A stretch of DNA of 34,812 nt from Actinomycetes bacterium (GCA_025464025.1 JAODBP010000281.1:1-34812); one strand, 5' to 3'; counted from the first letter of the stretch, positions 1 through 7,594 are shown. The notes: generated by a model not told the origin, from the letters alone. Translations and numbers: made by a program.

Positions 1-164
1 ACGTCGCTGGCGATCGGCACGCACGGCGAGTACGAGGGGTGGCACTTGGGCTTCACCGTCGTCGTCGGCTTGGGCTTCGGCTTGGCCGAGGCCATGGCCG
101 GCCCGGACCAGGTCGTCCCCAGGACGATCACCGTCGACACGAGCGCCTTCATCCCCCGATGCAT
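1..164 (-). CDS. Secreted protein, N-terminal part (cut by window edge)
   Basis: The reading frame opens at ATG 164 and runs off the left edge after 54 codons. The first ~27 residues form a typical signal peptide: basic start, hydrophobic core VSTVIVLG, then an Ala-rich cleavage region PAMASA. A Lys/Pro/Thr linker follows, then CHPSYSPCVPIASDV. That Cys-rich stretch resembles the start of a small extracellular module common at the end of actinobacterial secreted proteins. A second ATG at 152 would give an equally good signal peptide; neither start has a clear ribosome binding site. Function is unknown. Export is the only role that can be inferred. Confidence 0.55.
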   Translation of the reverse strand, partial: MHRGMKALVSTVIVLGTTWSGPAMASAKPKPKPTTTVKPKCHPSYSPCVPIASD

Positions 165-242
165 GGCTGCGACGGTACGGACGGAACCACTGGCAGGCCA
201 TGGCCCGACCGAGCCATCTCGACGCGTCGTACGCTGCGCGCC

Positions 243-1479
243 ATGGGACGCCTCGTGCTGTCGGATGCCAACGTCTGGGATGCCGCCACCGGCAGTCGCC
301 GGGCCACCGTGGTCGTCGACGGGGAGCGCATCGCCGAGGTCGCCACCTCGGTCGACGTGCGCCCCGACGACCGGGTGGTCGACCTGGGTGGCCGCACGGT
401 CATGCCCGGCATGGTGACCGCCCACTTCCACTCGAGCTACCACGAGCTCGGGGCCAAGCAGGGCCCGTTCGGGCTCGAGGAGCCAGTGGCGCTCCAGGCC
501 GTGCGGGCGGTCAACAACTACGGGCTCGCCGTGCGGGCCGGCTTCACGTCCACGGTGAGCGCCGGGGCGCCGCACGGCATCGACGCCGCCATGAAGATGG
601 CGGTCCGGGAGGGTGCCCTCGTCGGCCCCCGCATCGTGACCGGCAGCCACGACATCAGCTCGACCGGCCACGCCAACGATGCGTCGTTCCCCTGGTACTG
701 GGACGTGCGGGCCCAGGGCGATCAAGTGCTGCGACGGCGCCGACGAGGTGCGCAAGGCGGTGCGGGAGGAGGTCAAGGCCGGGGCCGAGATGATCAAGCT
801 CTTCGTCACCGGCGGCCACGGCACCCTGCGCGACCGGGAGCTGACCGAGATGACGCCCGACGAGCTGCGGGCCGCCATCGAGACGGCGCACGACCGGGGC
901 GTGCGCATCCGGGGCCACATCGCCAACAAGCAGGCCCTGCTGCTGGCCGTCTCCTACGGCATCGACATCGTCGACCACGGCGACGGCATGGACGACGAGT
1001 GCATCGAGGCCATGGCCGAGGCCGGCACGTTCCTCGTGCCGAGCCAGCTCTTCCCGGTGAAGCTGCACGAGCTGATGGGCGGCGCGCTGGGGTTCACCGG
1101 CGATGCCCAGCAGGAGGTCGAGGACTCCCTCGCCATGCTGCGCAAGGTCCAGGACGCCGGCATCCGCATCCTGATCGGCGACGACTACGGCGCCATCGGC
1201 TTCGCCCACGGGCGCTACGCCGAGGAGCTGCCGTTCTACGTCGAGCGGGCCGGCATGACGCCGGCCGAGGTGCTCACCTGGGCCACGGCCAACGGCGCCG
1301 CCCTCGTGCGCGACGACCTCGGCCAGGTCGCCCCCGGGATGCTGGCCGACCTGCTGGTGGTCGACGGCGACCCGCTGGCCGACGTCGGCATCCTCACCGA
1401 CCAGGCCAAGCTGCTGGCCGTGCTCCTCGGCGGCACCCTCGTCACCGACGAGCTCGACCGGGTCCCCGCTCCCGCCTGA
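243..1479 (+). pseudogene. Metal-dependent amidohydrolase interrupted by a frameshift
   Basis: Two overlapping frames together make one amidohydrolase-superfamily protein of about 410 residues. The first, from ATG 243, carries the beta-sandwich start and the metal site: HFH at residues 61-63 in MPGMVTAHFHSSYHE. The frame shifts near 720-730, where the second continues with DEVRKAV and IKLFVTGGHGT. It then carries the later metal and catalytic positions: RGHIANK, DHGDGMDDE and GDDYGAIGF. The C-terminal part GQVAPGMLADLLVVDGDP is the usual closing sandwich of imidazolonepropionase- or prolidase-like members. About two bases seem lost near 720 (GGCGATC where GGCGCGATC would keep frame). The gene is either inactive or carries a sequencing error. 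Substrate is unknown. No operon partner is visible on this strand. Confidence 0.75.
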
Positions 1480-1522
1480 GCGCGCCTGGTCGGCCCTCGG
1501 CCCGGGAGTTCGGGCGTTCTCA

Positions 1523-1669
1523 GAAGAGAATGCAGTGCCGAGAGTGCCGGCTGGCCTGGTCCCGCCCCGAAGCGGACGGCGACGCGGACCGACGTGGATC
1601 CCGCGGGGCGGTCTGCGGCGTCCGCCGGGGCGGGGCCGGGCCAGGCGGCCGGAGGCTCGATCTCGCGGC
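1523..1669. repeat. Interspersed hairpin repeat, copy A (partial)
   Basis: This copy shares two blocks with the element at 23311-23550. One is a 5' flank containing AGTGCCGAGAG (1534-1544). The other is a 3' block, GGGCCAGGCGGCCGGAGG and onward (1638-1667), that matches copy B at 29 of 30 positions. Between them lies the same kind of long hairpin: an arm at 1546-1578 pairs with 1619-1650 through CTGGCC, CCCGCCCCG and GCGGACG. The right-hand third of copy B is absent here. It lies between two convergent genes. No convincing protein is encoded. Confidence 0.7.
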
Positions 1670-1721
1670 CCTCGGCCACCGTCACCGGCTCCGGGTCGAG
1701 CACCGGGCCTGAGCGCGCCCT

Positions 1722-1769
1722 TTCGCCGCCGGAGCTGCCTGCGCCGTTGCAAGCAGGTCCGGCGGCGAA
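1722..1769. terminator. Strong hairpin between convergent genes
   Basis: A 21-base arm (1722-1742, starting TTCGCCGCCGG) pairs with 1749-1769 (ending CCGGCGGCGAA) across a six-base loop, with two mismatches. It sits between the rightward amidohydrolase and the leftward hydrolase, so a bidirectional termination or mRNA-end-protection role fits. There is no run of T on either side, so it is not a classical rho-independent terminator. Confidence 0.5.
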
Positions 1770-1782
1770 CGAAGGCCCGACT

Positions 1783-1828
1783 GATCGGGTGGCCGGAGAC
1801 TGGGGGGAGTATCCCCGGCCACCCGATC
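1783..1828. terminator. Second hairpin between convergent genes
   Basis: A perfect 14-base inverted repeat, GATCGGGTGGCCGG (1783-1796) and CCGGCCACCCGATC (1815-1828), with an 18-base loop. It immediately follows the hairpin at 1722-1769. No T-run is present. It may be part of a bidirectional transcription end or of a mobile repeat. Confidence 0.45.
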
Positions 1829-1842
1829 GTCGTACGGACAGA

Positions 1843-1882
1843 GTGCCCCTCGCCTGTTACCAGGGTGTGTCCGGCGAGGCAC
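1843..1882. other. Third, weaker hairpin
   Basis: GTGCCCCTCGCC (1843-1854) pairs with GGCGAGGCAC (1873-1882), leaving a two-base bulge and an 18-base loop. It lies 25 bases beyond the stop codon of the leftward hydrolase gene. It completes a row of three hairpins in a 428-base stretch (1480-1907) in which I see no protein gene. Confidence 0.35.
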
Positions 1883-1907
1883 CGCAGCGCGAACAGTTAC
1901 TCGTGGG

Positions 1908-2627
1908 TCACTGGACAGATCCGGCGAAGGTGGCCAGGGCGGCAGCCACAGCATCGGGCCGGCTGACCATGCAGTCGTGGCTGCCCGGCACCTCGCTCGG
2001 CTCCACGCCGAGGCGGGCGGCGAAGGCCCGCTGGAGCTTCGGCGGGATCACCTGGTCGTCGAGGGCCACGACGTAGGCCGCCGGCAGCCCGAGGGCAAGG
2101 AACGCCGACAGCCGACCCGGCTCGACGAGGGCGTGCTTCGGGTAGTCGCGGTGACGGGCCCGGACCCAGGCCCGGTCCTCGTCGGTGCCGTCCTGGAGCA
2201 GGCCGCCGATGAGCACGTCGTGGTCGATGGTGAGCGAGCCGTCCTCGGCGATGGTCACCGCCGCTGCGGTGGCCGGGGTCTGGGGCACGGCCTGGAGCAG
2301 CGACTCGCCATCGCCGGCCACGCAGGCGGTGAGCCACACGACCCGGCCGATCCGGTCAGTCGCCCGCTCGGCCACCCGGGGGATCACGATCCCGCCCATG
2401 CTGTGGCCGACGAGCACCACGTCGCGCAGGTCCTCCAGCTCGAGCACGGCGGCGACGTCCTCGACGAACACCTCGAAGTCGGCGGCGTCGAGGTGGGCTC
2501 GGTCGCCGAAGCCGGTGAGGGTGGGCGTGTGCACCTCGTGGCCGTCGGCCCGCAGGGCGCGGGCGACCCGCTGCCAGCACCAGCCACCGTGGCCACCGCC
2601 GTGGACGAGGACGAACGTTCCGGGCAT
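1908..2627 (-). CDS. Alpha/beta hydrolase
   Basis: A 239-residue protein of the alpha/beta hydrolase fold, similar in style to small esterases of the salicylate-esterase/pyrethroid-hydrolase group. The oxyanion segment is VLVHGGGHGGW (residues 7-17). The nucleophile elbow is GHSMGG with Ser76. Asp190 or Asp191 in VALDDQVIP is the likely acid, and His217 in GSHDCM the catalytic base. No signal peptide is present, so it should be cytoplasmic. It starts 16 bases after the stop of the ABC ATPase on the same strand and may be the last gene of that importer operon. An amide or ester that releases an imported nitrogen compound is one possible substrate. The substrate cannot be told from sequence. 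Confidence 0.85.
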   Translation of the reverse strand: MPGTFVLVHGGGHGGWCWQRVARALRADGHEVHTPTLTGFGDRAHLDAADFEVFVEDVAAVLELEDLRDVVLVGHSMGGIVIPRVAERATDRIGRVVWLTACVAGDGESLLQAVPQTPATAAAVTIAEDGSLTIDHDVLIGGLLQDGTDEDRAWVRARHRDYPKHALVEPGRLSAFLALGLPAAYVVALDDQVIPPKLQRAFAARLGVEPSEVPGSHDCMVSRPDAVAAALATFAGSVQ

Positions 2628-2643
2628 GGCCCGACGGTAGGCC

Positions 2644-3417
2644 TCAGCCGAGCAGGTCGCTCAGCTCGTCGCGCAGGTCGAGGAACCTCGGGTCGCGCTT
2701 GATGAGCGGGCCCCGGTCGGCGCCGAACGGCACGTCGACGACCTCGGCCACCCGACCGGGCCGGGCGGCGAGCACGTAGATGCGGCTCGACAGGTAGACC
2801 GCCTCCTCCACGTCGTGGGTGACCATGAGGATGGTGGCGCCGGTGCGCTTCCAGACCACGAGCAGGAAGTCCTGGAGGTGGCGCCGGGTCTGGGCGTCGA
2901 GGGCGCCGAACGGCTCGTCGAGCAGCAGCACGTCGGGCTCGGGCGCCAGGGCCCGGGCGATCGCCACCCGCTGGCGCATGCCGCCGGAGAGCTCCTTCGG
3001 CAGCGCGTCGGCGAACTCGGTCAGCGACATGATCCCGAGCAGCTCCTGCACCCGGTCGGCCTTGCGCTGCTTGTCCCAGCCGGCGACCTTCAGACCGAAG
3101 GCGATGTTCTCGGCGACGGTGAGCCACGGGAACAGCGAGTAGCCCTGGAACACCATGCCCCGGTCGGCGCCGGGGCCGACCACGAGGTCGCCGTCGACGG
3201 TGACCCGGCCGACGGTGGCCCCGTCGAGCCCGCCGATGATCGACAGCAGCGTCGACTTGCCGCACCCCGAGGCACCGAGGAGGCAGACCAGCTCGCCGTC
3301 GCCGACGTGCAGGTCGACGCCGTCGAGGGCCACCACGTCGGGTCGCTTGCCCTTGCCGGGGAAGACCTTCGAGACGCCCTCGACCACGAGCTTCGCCGTG
3401 CGGGACGGCGCCAGCAT
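2644..3417 (-). CDS. ABC transporter ATP-binding protein (NitT/TauT type)
   Basis: A 257-residue ATPase that powers import by the neighbouring permease. All nucleotide-binding motifs are intact: Walker A GASGCGKST (48-56), Q-loop Gln91 in VFQGYSLFPW, signature LSGGMRQR (143-150), Walker B VLLLDEP with Glu168, and His201 in VTHDVEEA. The sequence style matches nitrate/sulfonate/taurine-type importers. The start ATG at 3417 overlaps the permease stop by one base (TGATG), so translation is coupled. Gene order is binding protein, permease, ATPase, then alpha/beta hydrolase. Context beside DUF1989 and carboxylase genes suggests the cargo is urea, guanidine or a related small nitrogen compound; this is inference. 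Confidence 0.92.
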   Translation of the reverse strand: MLAPSRTAKLVVEGVSKVFPGKGKRPDVVALDGVDLHVGDGELVCLLGASGCGKSTLLSIIGGLDGATVGRVTVDGDLVVGPGADRGMVFQGYSLFPWLTVAENIAFGLKVAGWDKQRKADRVQELLGIMSLTEFADALPKELSGGMRQRVAIARALAPEPDVLLLDEPFGALDAQTRRHLQDFLLVVWKRTGATILMVTHDVEEAVYLSSRIYVLAARPGRVAEVVDVPFGADRGPLIKRDPRFLDLRDELSDLLG

Positions 3418-4277
3418 CACGACTTCGCCCACGGGGCCAGGCGGTTGCGCAGGAACCGCAGGAACAGGTCGCTCACCAGGCCGATCACGCCGAACGTGAA
3501 CAGGAGGGCGAACATCCCGTCGACGGCCCGGAACCGCTGGAGCTTGATGATGCTGATGGCCAAGCCGTGGTCGGCGGCCAGGATCTCGGCCACCACCAGC
3601 ATCAGCCAGGCGGCGGCCAGGTTGACCCGGGCGGCGTCGACGATGCCGGGGACGGAGAAGCGGGCGATCACCCGCCGCAGCACGGTCCACCGGCCGGCCC
3701 CGAGCGTGTAGGCGGCGTTGATCAGCTCGCGCGGGACGGCCCGGGCGACGTCGGCGATCATCAGGATGTTGAAGAAGACCGTGCCCACCACGATGAGCCA
3801 CACCTTCGGGCTCTCGCCGATGCCCAGCCACAGGAGGAAGACGGGCGAGAGGGCGGCGGCCGGGATGTAGCGCAGGAAGCCGATCTGGGCCTCGAAGAAC
3901 GCCTCGACCGAGGGGAAGCTGCCGATCAGGATCCCGAACACGGCGCCGAACGCCACCGACATGCCGTAGCCGATCAGGATGCGGTGGCTCGACGCCCAGA
4001 GGTCGGAGCGGAGGGCCCCGTCGGACCACATGTCGCCCAGGGCCCGGGCCGCGGCGAGCGGCGTCGGGAACAAGGCGGCGTCGTTGGCCCGGGCTGCGGC
4101 CAGCGACCAGGCCACCAGCACGAGGGCCACGCCGGCGGCCGAGAGCCCGACCCGCCACCGGGTGTCGAGCTCGCCCCCGATCCGCAGGAGGGGCGACTGG
4201 CGGCGGCCACGGGTCGCGGGCTCGGCGTCCGGCCGGACGGCGCTCACGACCCGCTCCCCCGCCAGGACCTCGGTCAC
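3417..4277 (-). CDS. ABC transporter permease (NitT/TauT type)
   Basis: A 286-residue inner-membrane permease with about six hydrophobic segments, the first being VGLSAAGVALVLVAWSLAA. The BPD_transp_1 coupling region is seen at LINAAYTLGAGRWTVLRRV. The GTG start at 4277 overlaps the binding-protein stop by four bases (GTGA), and the frame further upstream runs through the binding-protein gene, so this start is well placed. A basic, Pro/Arg-rich cytoplasmic leader of about 40 residues precedes the first membrane segment. It forms the channel for the binding protein encoded just upstream. Confidence 0.9.
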   Translation of the reverse strand: MTEVLAGERVVSAVRPDAEPATRGRRQSPLLRIGGELDTRWRVGLSAAGVALVLVAWSLAAARANDAALFPTPLAAARALGDMWSDGALRSDLWASSHRILIGYGMSVAFGAVFGILIGSFPSVEAFFEAQIGFLRYIPAAALSPVFLLWLGIGESPKVWLIVVGTVFFNILMIADVARAVPRELINAAYTLGAGRWTVLRRVIARFSVPGIVDAARVNLAAAWLMLVVAEILAADHGLAISIIKLQRFRAVDGMFALLFTFGVIGLVSDLFLRFLRNRLAPWAKS

Positions 4278-5302
4278 CCGTGCGCCTTGACGTACGCCTC
4301 GGTGAACTCGGGCAGGAACAGGTCGCTCACGTCGGCCTCCTCCTTGGCCAGGCCGGAGCTGACCAGGAAGGGCGTGGTGCGACGGGCCATCTCGGGCAGC
4401 GACGTCGGGTCGCCCTTGCGATCCTCGAAGGCGTTGACCGCATCGGTGGCGGAGAAGATCGTCGTGCCCTCGGCGTAGGCCTCGTACTCGTCGACCGACA
4501 CGCCCGCCTTGCCGGCCATGATCTTCACGGCGGCGTCGTGGTTGGCATCGATCCAGTCGAGGGTGGCGTACCAGGCGTCGACGAGCTTCTGCATCGTCTT
4601 CGTGTCGCCGGCCGCCTTGGCCGTGGCCACCAGGTGGTCGGGGATGGTGCCGGGGAAGTCCTTCGAGCTGAACACCACGTGGGCGCCAGGGCGCTCCATG
4701 GCCTGGGTGGTGAACGGGGCGAACACGGCGACGCAGTCGAACTCGCCGCCCGCGAAGCCGGCCGCCGCGGCGTCGGTCTTCACACCCTTGAAGTCGACGT
4801 CCTTCTCGGTCATGCCGGCCTTGTCGAGGCCCTGGAGCAGGAGGAAGTGGTCGACCACGCCCGCCTCCGCCGCCACGACCTTGCCCTTCATGCCCTCGAC
4901 GCTGGTGATCGACGCGTCGCAGATCACCTGGTCGTTGCCCGTCGAGTTGTCGTTGACCACGACGACCTTCTGCTCGGCCCCGGAGGCGACGGCGAAGATC
5001 GTGTCGTTCAGGGTCTGGGCGTTCACGTCGACCTTGCCGGCCACGAGGGCGTCGAGCGAGGCGGTGTAGTCGGCGAAGTACTTGAGGTCGACGTCGAGGC
5101 CGGCCTTCGCGAACAGGCCCTCCTCGTCGGCGACGGCGAGGGGGAACCAGCCGGGCCAGGCGCTGTAGCCGATCGTCAGCTTTGTGGTGCCCGACGAGTC
5201 GGCCGCGGCCGAACCGTCCTTGCTGTCGCTCCCGCAGGCCACCGCGACCAGCGAGAGGGCGAGGGCTGCGGCGGCGATGCGGATCGTCCTGGTTCGGCTC
5301 AT
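4274..5302 (-). CDS. ABC transporter substrate-binding lipoprotein, urea-carboxylase-region type
   Basis: A 342-residue lipoprotein. A basic start and hydrophobic core end in the lipobox VAVAC, with Cys23 the lipidated residue, followed by a Ser/Asp/Gly linker. The mature part starts LTIGYSAWPGWFPLAVADEEGLF, the typical opening of NMT1/SsuA-like binding proteins. Family members of this type are often encoded beside urea or guanidine carboxylases. It is the first gene of the importer operon. The upstream region holds a palindrome shared with the divergent catabolic operon (5481-5501), so expression is probably controlled by the adjacent TetR regulator. The ligand is likely guanidine, urea or similar, by context only. 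Confidence 0.88.
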   Translation of the reverse strand: MSRTRTIRIAAAALALSLVAVACGSDSKDGSAAADSSGTTKLTIGYSAWPGWFPLAVADEEGLFAKAGLDVDLKYFADYTASLDALVAGKVDVNAQTLNDTIFAVASGAEQKVVVVNDNSTGNDQVICDASITSVEGMKGKVVAAEAGVVDHFLLLQGLDKAGMTEKDVDFKGVKTDAAAAGFAGGEFDCVAVFAPFTTQAMERPGAHVVFSSKDFPGTIPDHLVATAKAAGDTKTMQKLVDAWYATLDWIDANHDAAVKIMAGKAGVSVDEYEAYAEGTTIFSATDAVNAFEDRKGDPTSLPEMARRTTPFLVSSGLAKEEADVSDLFLPEFTEAYVKAHG

Positions 5303-5403
5303 CGGTGCGTCCTTGGCGTCGTGGCGTTGCTTCGATCGGCTCCGTGCTCGAGAGCACCGACGAGCCGTTCGGCGCCAGGGCGCCTCACAAGGCCTGTGCT
5401 GAT

Positions 5404-5429
5404 GGTTCGCTCGCTCACGTGAACGAACC
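5404..5429. promoter_or_regulatory. Dyad in the leader of the importer operon
   Basis: GGTTCG (5404-5409) and CGAACC (5424-5429) flank the perfect palindrome TCACGTGA (5414-5421). The outer arms extend to nine bases with one mismatch. It sits about 100 bases before the binding-protein start. It could be a second regulator site or an mRNA hairpin. It does not match the loop rules of guanidine-II (mini-ykkC) hairpins. Confidence 0.35.
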
Positions 5430-5480
5430 TACGGACGGGTTGTTTCTGCCTTGTTTCGGGCCAGGAAACGGGGCGTAACC

Positions 5481-5501
5481 GTTTCGATGGTCAATCGAAA
5501 G
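5481..5501. promoter_or_regulatory. Probable TetR operator, importer side
   Basis: GTTTCGA-N7-TCGAAAG, the same 21-bp dyad as at 6184-6204, with the last base of the right arm changed. It lies upstream of the leftward importer operon and overlaps the 3' end of tetR. On the minus strand a TTGACC that could act as a -35 box falls inside it. Repression by the adjacent regulator is inferred from the duplicated site. Confidence 0.7.
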
Positions 5502-6111
5502 ACCGCAGGCCGGCAACCGTCAGGTCGGCCAGGGCCATGGCTGCGTCGTGCGCCTTGCGGGGCTTGAGGCGGTACCAGTTCTGCGTGCCCTCGTCGTTGG
5601 CCAGGATCGTCAACATCGTCAGCTTCGGATCGACGGGACGCAGCTCGCCCGAGGCGATCCCCTGCTTCAGCAGGGCCGTCAGCTTGCGCTCGAGCTGGGC
5701 CCGCTCCTTCCAGTAGCCGGCGAACCGGTCGCGCTCGCGGGCCGCCAGCCGATGGATCTCGTTGATGTCGAAGGGCAGGGCGCAGAGGGCCTCGACGTCG
5801 CCCACCACGAAGGCGTGGAGCTTCTCGGTCACGGTCCCGTCGCCCGCGGTGATGCGGTCGATCAGGGCGAGGGGCACCACGTTGGCCTCGGCCACCAAGG
5901 CGGCCACGACCTCCTCCCGGCTGCGGAAGTAGTAGTAGAGCGACGACTGGCCCAGGCCGACCTCGGTGGCCAGCCGCGACATCGTCGTGGCCTCCACACC
6001 CAGCTCGCCGAAGAGGCGGCCGGCGGCAGCGAGGATCTCCGCGGTCGGGTCTCCCACCACGGGCTGACCGTGCCGGCGGGGTCGGCCGGTGCGTCGTCGG
6101 GGCTCGGACAC
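5491..6111 (-). CDS. TetR-family transcriptional regulator
   Basis: A 206-residue regulator if started at GTG 6111 (VSEPRRRTGRPRR). The longer frame to 6198 would run through the operator and promoter of the divergent operon, so the shorter start is preferred. The N-terminal DNA-binding domain spans about residues 20-70: ILAAAGRLFGELGVEATTM, then the recognition helix region GLGQSSLYYYFRSREE. The rest is a helical ligand-binding domain with no clear relative. It lies between the importer and catabolic operons, and matching 21-bp palindromes stand at both ends of the gene. It therefore probably represses both operons and itself, and is released by a pathway compound. The effector is unknown. 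Confidence 0.88.
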   Translation of the reverse strand: MSEPRRRTGRPRRHGQPVVGDPTAEILAAAGRLFGELGVEATTMSRLATEVGLGQSSLYYYFRSREEVVAALVAEANVVPLALIDRITAGDGTVTEKLHAFVVGDVEALCALPFDINEIHRLAARERDRFAGYWKERAQLERKLTALLKQGIASGELRPVDPKLTMLTILANDEGTQNWYRLKPRKAHDAAMALADLTVAGLRSFD

Positions 6112-6152
6112 GGGCGGGAGCGTAACGGGCGTGTGAACTCGTCCCGCTCCGC

Positions 6153-6181
6153 TTGCGAACCGGCCCCAGAACCGGGACACT
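6153..6181 (+). promoter_or_regulatory. Candidate promoter of the DUF1989-carboxylase operon
   Basis: TTGCGA (6153-6158) and GACACT (6176-6181) are separated by 17 bases, a reasonable -35/-10 pair for a high-GC genome. The predicted start point falls inside the operator at 6184-6204, a geometry suited to repression. This is a visual match only. Confidence 0.35.
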
Positions 6182-6183
6182 CC

Positions 6184-6204
6184 GTTTCGACGGAGCATCG
6201 AAAC
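6184..6204. promoter_or_regulatory. Probable TetR operator, catabolic side
   Basis: A perfect dyad GTTTCGA-N7-TCGAAAC that ends 11 bases before the first catabolic start codon. It lies in the divergent region between tetR and the DUF1989 genes. The same palindrome recurs at 5481-5501 in front of the importer operon. It is the best candidate binding site for the TetR protein. Confidence 0.75.
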
Positions 6205-6215
6205 ACCGGAGCACG

Positions 6216-7001
6216 ATGACGAACGACACCTCCACCCTCGAGCAGGCCCGGGCCCACGCCCGGGCCCAGGCCGGTGCGGCGGCCGCCACCGGGCCCACCG
6301 TCCCCACCCCCGACGGCCTGCTCTGGCAGGAGACGATCGGCGCCGGTGGCTACGCCGCCCGCCTCCTCCCCCGCGACGCCGTGCTGCGGATCACCGACGC
6401 CGAAGGCGACGCCTGCGTCCAGCTCCTCGCCTTCGTGGCGGCCAACCCGGCCGAGCGGCTCAACGTGGCCGACACGGTCAAGGTCCAGTGGCAGGCCTAC
6501 CTCGGGCCTGGCGCCCTGCTCCTCTCCGACATGGGCCGGGTGCTGCTCACGCTCGTCGACGACACCAGCGCCCGGCACGACTGCCTGTGCGGCGCCGGCA
6601 GTCGCCGCACGTTCGACGCCCGCTGGGGCGACGGCTCGGTGTGGGGTGGCACGCCCAACCCGCGCGACCTCCTCGCCCTCGCCGGCCTCAAGCACGGCCT
6701 GGGCCGGGGCGACCTGCCCCCCTGGGTCAACCTGTTCAAGGCGGTGCGGGTGGCCGACGACGGCGCCCTCACCCTCGACGGCGACGTGCGTCCCGGCACC
6801 CACGTCGAGCTGCGGACCGAGCTCGACGTGCTCGTGCTGCTGGCCAACACGCCCCACCCCCTCGACGACCGGGAGGCCTACGCGGCGACCACGGTGGCGG
6901 TCAAGGCCCGGATGGCCGAGCGACCCGACGACGACCCGCTCCGCACGGCGACCCCCGAGCGGGAGCGTGCGTTCCAGAACACCGACGAGGTCGTCCGATG
7001 A
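6216..7001 (+). CDS. DUF1989 urea carboxylase-associated protein, long subunit (carboxyguanidine deiminase-like)
   Basis: A 261-residue DUF1989 protein. The ATG at 6216 is preceded by CCGGAG at a normal distance, so it is chosen over upstream starts. The first ~30 residues are Ala-rich and variable. The domain then begins near WQETIGAGGYAARLLPRGD-like sequence and includes DACVQLLAF, HDCLCGAGSR and NPRDLLALAG. In characterised guanidine-utilising bacteria, two DUF1989 proteins (CgdA and CgdB) form a deiminase that turns carboxyguanidine into allophanate and ammonia. Which of the two this one matches is not decided here. It is the first gene of a four-gene operon and overlaps the next gene by four bases (ATGA). 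Confidence 0.85.
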   Translation: MTNDTSTLEQARAHARAQAGAAAATGPTVPTPDGLLWQETIGAGGYAARLLPRDAVLRITDAEGDACVQLLAFVAANPAERLNVADTVKVQWQAYLGPGALLLSDMGRVLLTLVDDTSARHDCLCGAGSRRTFDARWGDGSVWGGTPNPRDLLALAGLKHGLGRGDLPPWVNLFKAVRVADDGALTLDGDVRPGTHVELRTELDVLVLLANTPHPLDDREAYAATTVAVKARMAERPDDDPLRTATPERERAFQNTDEVVR

Positions 7002-7594
7002 TGCTGCTGGACCGGACGCTCCCGAAGCGGTCGGCCTGGGCCCACGTGGTCGAGGCCGGGCAGACGCTCCGCATCATCGACCTCGCCGGCAACCAGGCCG
7101 TCGACTGCCTGCTCTACGACGCCCACGACACCGACCACCGCTACTCGGCGCCCGACACGCTCATCGCCCAGCGCAACATCTTCCTGGTCGAGGGCACCCG
7201 GCTCCTCTCCAACGAGGGCGTGCCGATGATGACCGTCACCGGCACCACGTGCGCCTACCACGACACCATCGGCGGGGCGTGCAGCCGCGAGTCGAACACC
7301 CTCCGCTACGGCCACCACACCGCCCACCAGCACGCCTGCGTCGACAACTTCCTCGATGCCGGATCGCGCTACGGCCTGGGCAAGCGCGACCTGGTGTCGA
7401 ACATCAACTGGTTCATGAACGTTCCGGTCGGCCCGGACGGGACGCTCGGCATCGTCGACGGCATCTCGGCGCCCGGCCTCTCGGTCGACGTGCGGGCCGA
7501 GATCGACGTCCTCGTCCTGATCTCGAACTGCCCGCAGATCAACAACCCGTGCAACGGCTTCGACCCGACGCCGGTGCAGGTGCAGGTCTGGTGA
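6998..7594 (+). CDS. DUF1989 urea carboxylase-associated protein, short subunit (carboxyguanidine deiminase-like)
   Basis: A 198-residue DUF1989 protein, the partner of the preceding gene. Recognisable family features are IDLAGNQAVDCLLYD near residue 28, CAYHDTIGGACS around 85, HACVDNF, NINWFMN and the closing NPCNGFDPTP. Cys and His in these motifs are the likely catalytic or metal-binding positions. Two adjacent ATG codons (6998 and 7001) are possible starts. The first overlaps the upstream stop by four bases. The stop overlaps the next GTG start by four bases, so both subunits and the carboxylase are probably made in step. Expected role: half of a carboxyguanidine deiminase, based on family and context. 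Confidence 0.87.
   Translation: MMLLDRTLPKRSAWAHVVEAGQTLRIIDLAGNQAVDCLLYDAHDTDHRYSAPDTLIAQRNIFLVEGTRLLSNEGVPMMTVTGTTCAYHDTIGGACSRESNTLRYGHHTAHQHACVDNFLDAGSRYGLGKRDLVSNINWFMNVPVGPDGTLGIVDGISAPGLSVDVRAEIDVLVLISNCPQINNPCNGFDPTPVQVQVW

Noticed and set aside
39..1712. Very long plus-strand frame over the amidohydrolase
   Set aside because: Only residues from ATG 243 to about 720 look like a protein family. The remainder is Arg/Gly/Ala-rich shadow sequence out of frame with the true gene.
1722..1828. Classical rho-independent terminators
   Set aside because: The stems are strong, but neither strand has the T-run required downstream of the stem. They are listed as possible transcript ends only.
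5303..5480. Guanidine riboswitch in the importer leader
   Set aside because: The conserved ykkC core and the ACGR tetraloops of mini-ykkC were looked for by eye and not found. The nearest hairpin has a different loop.
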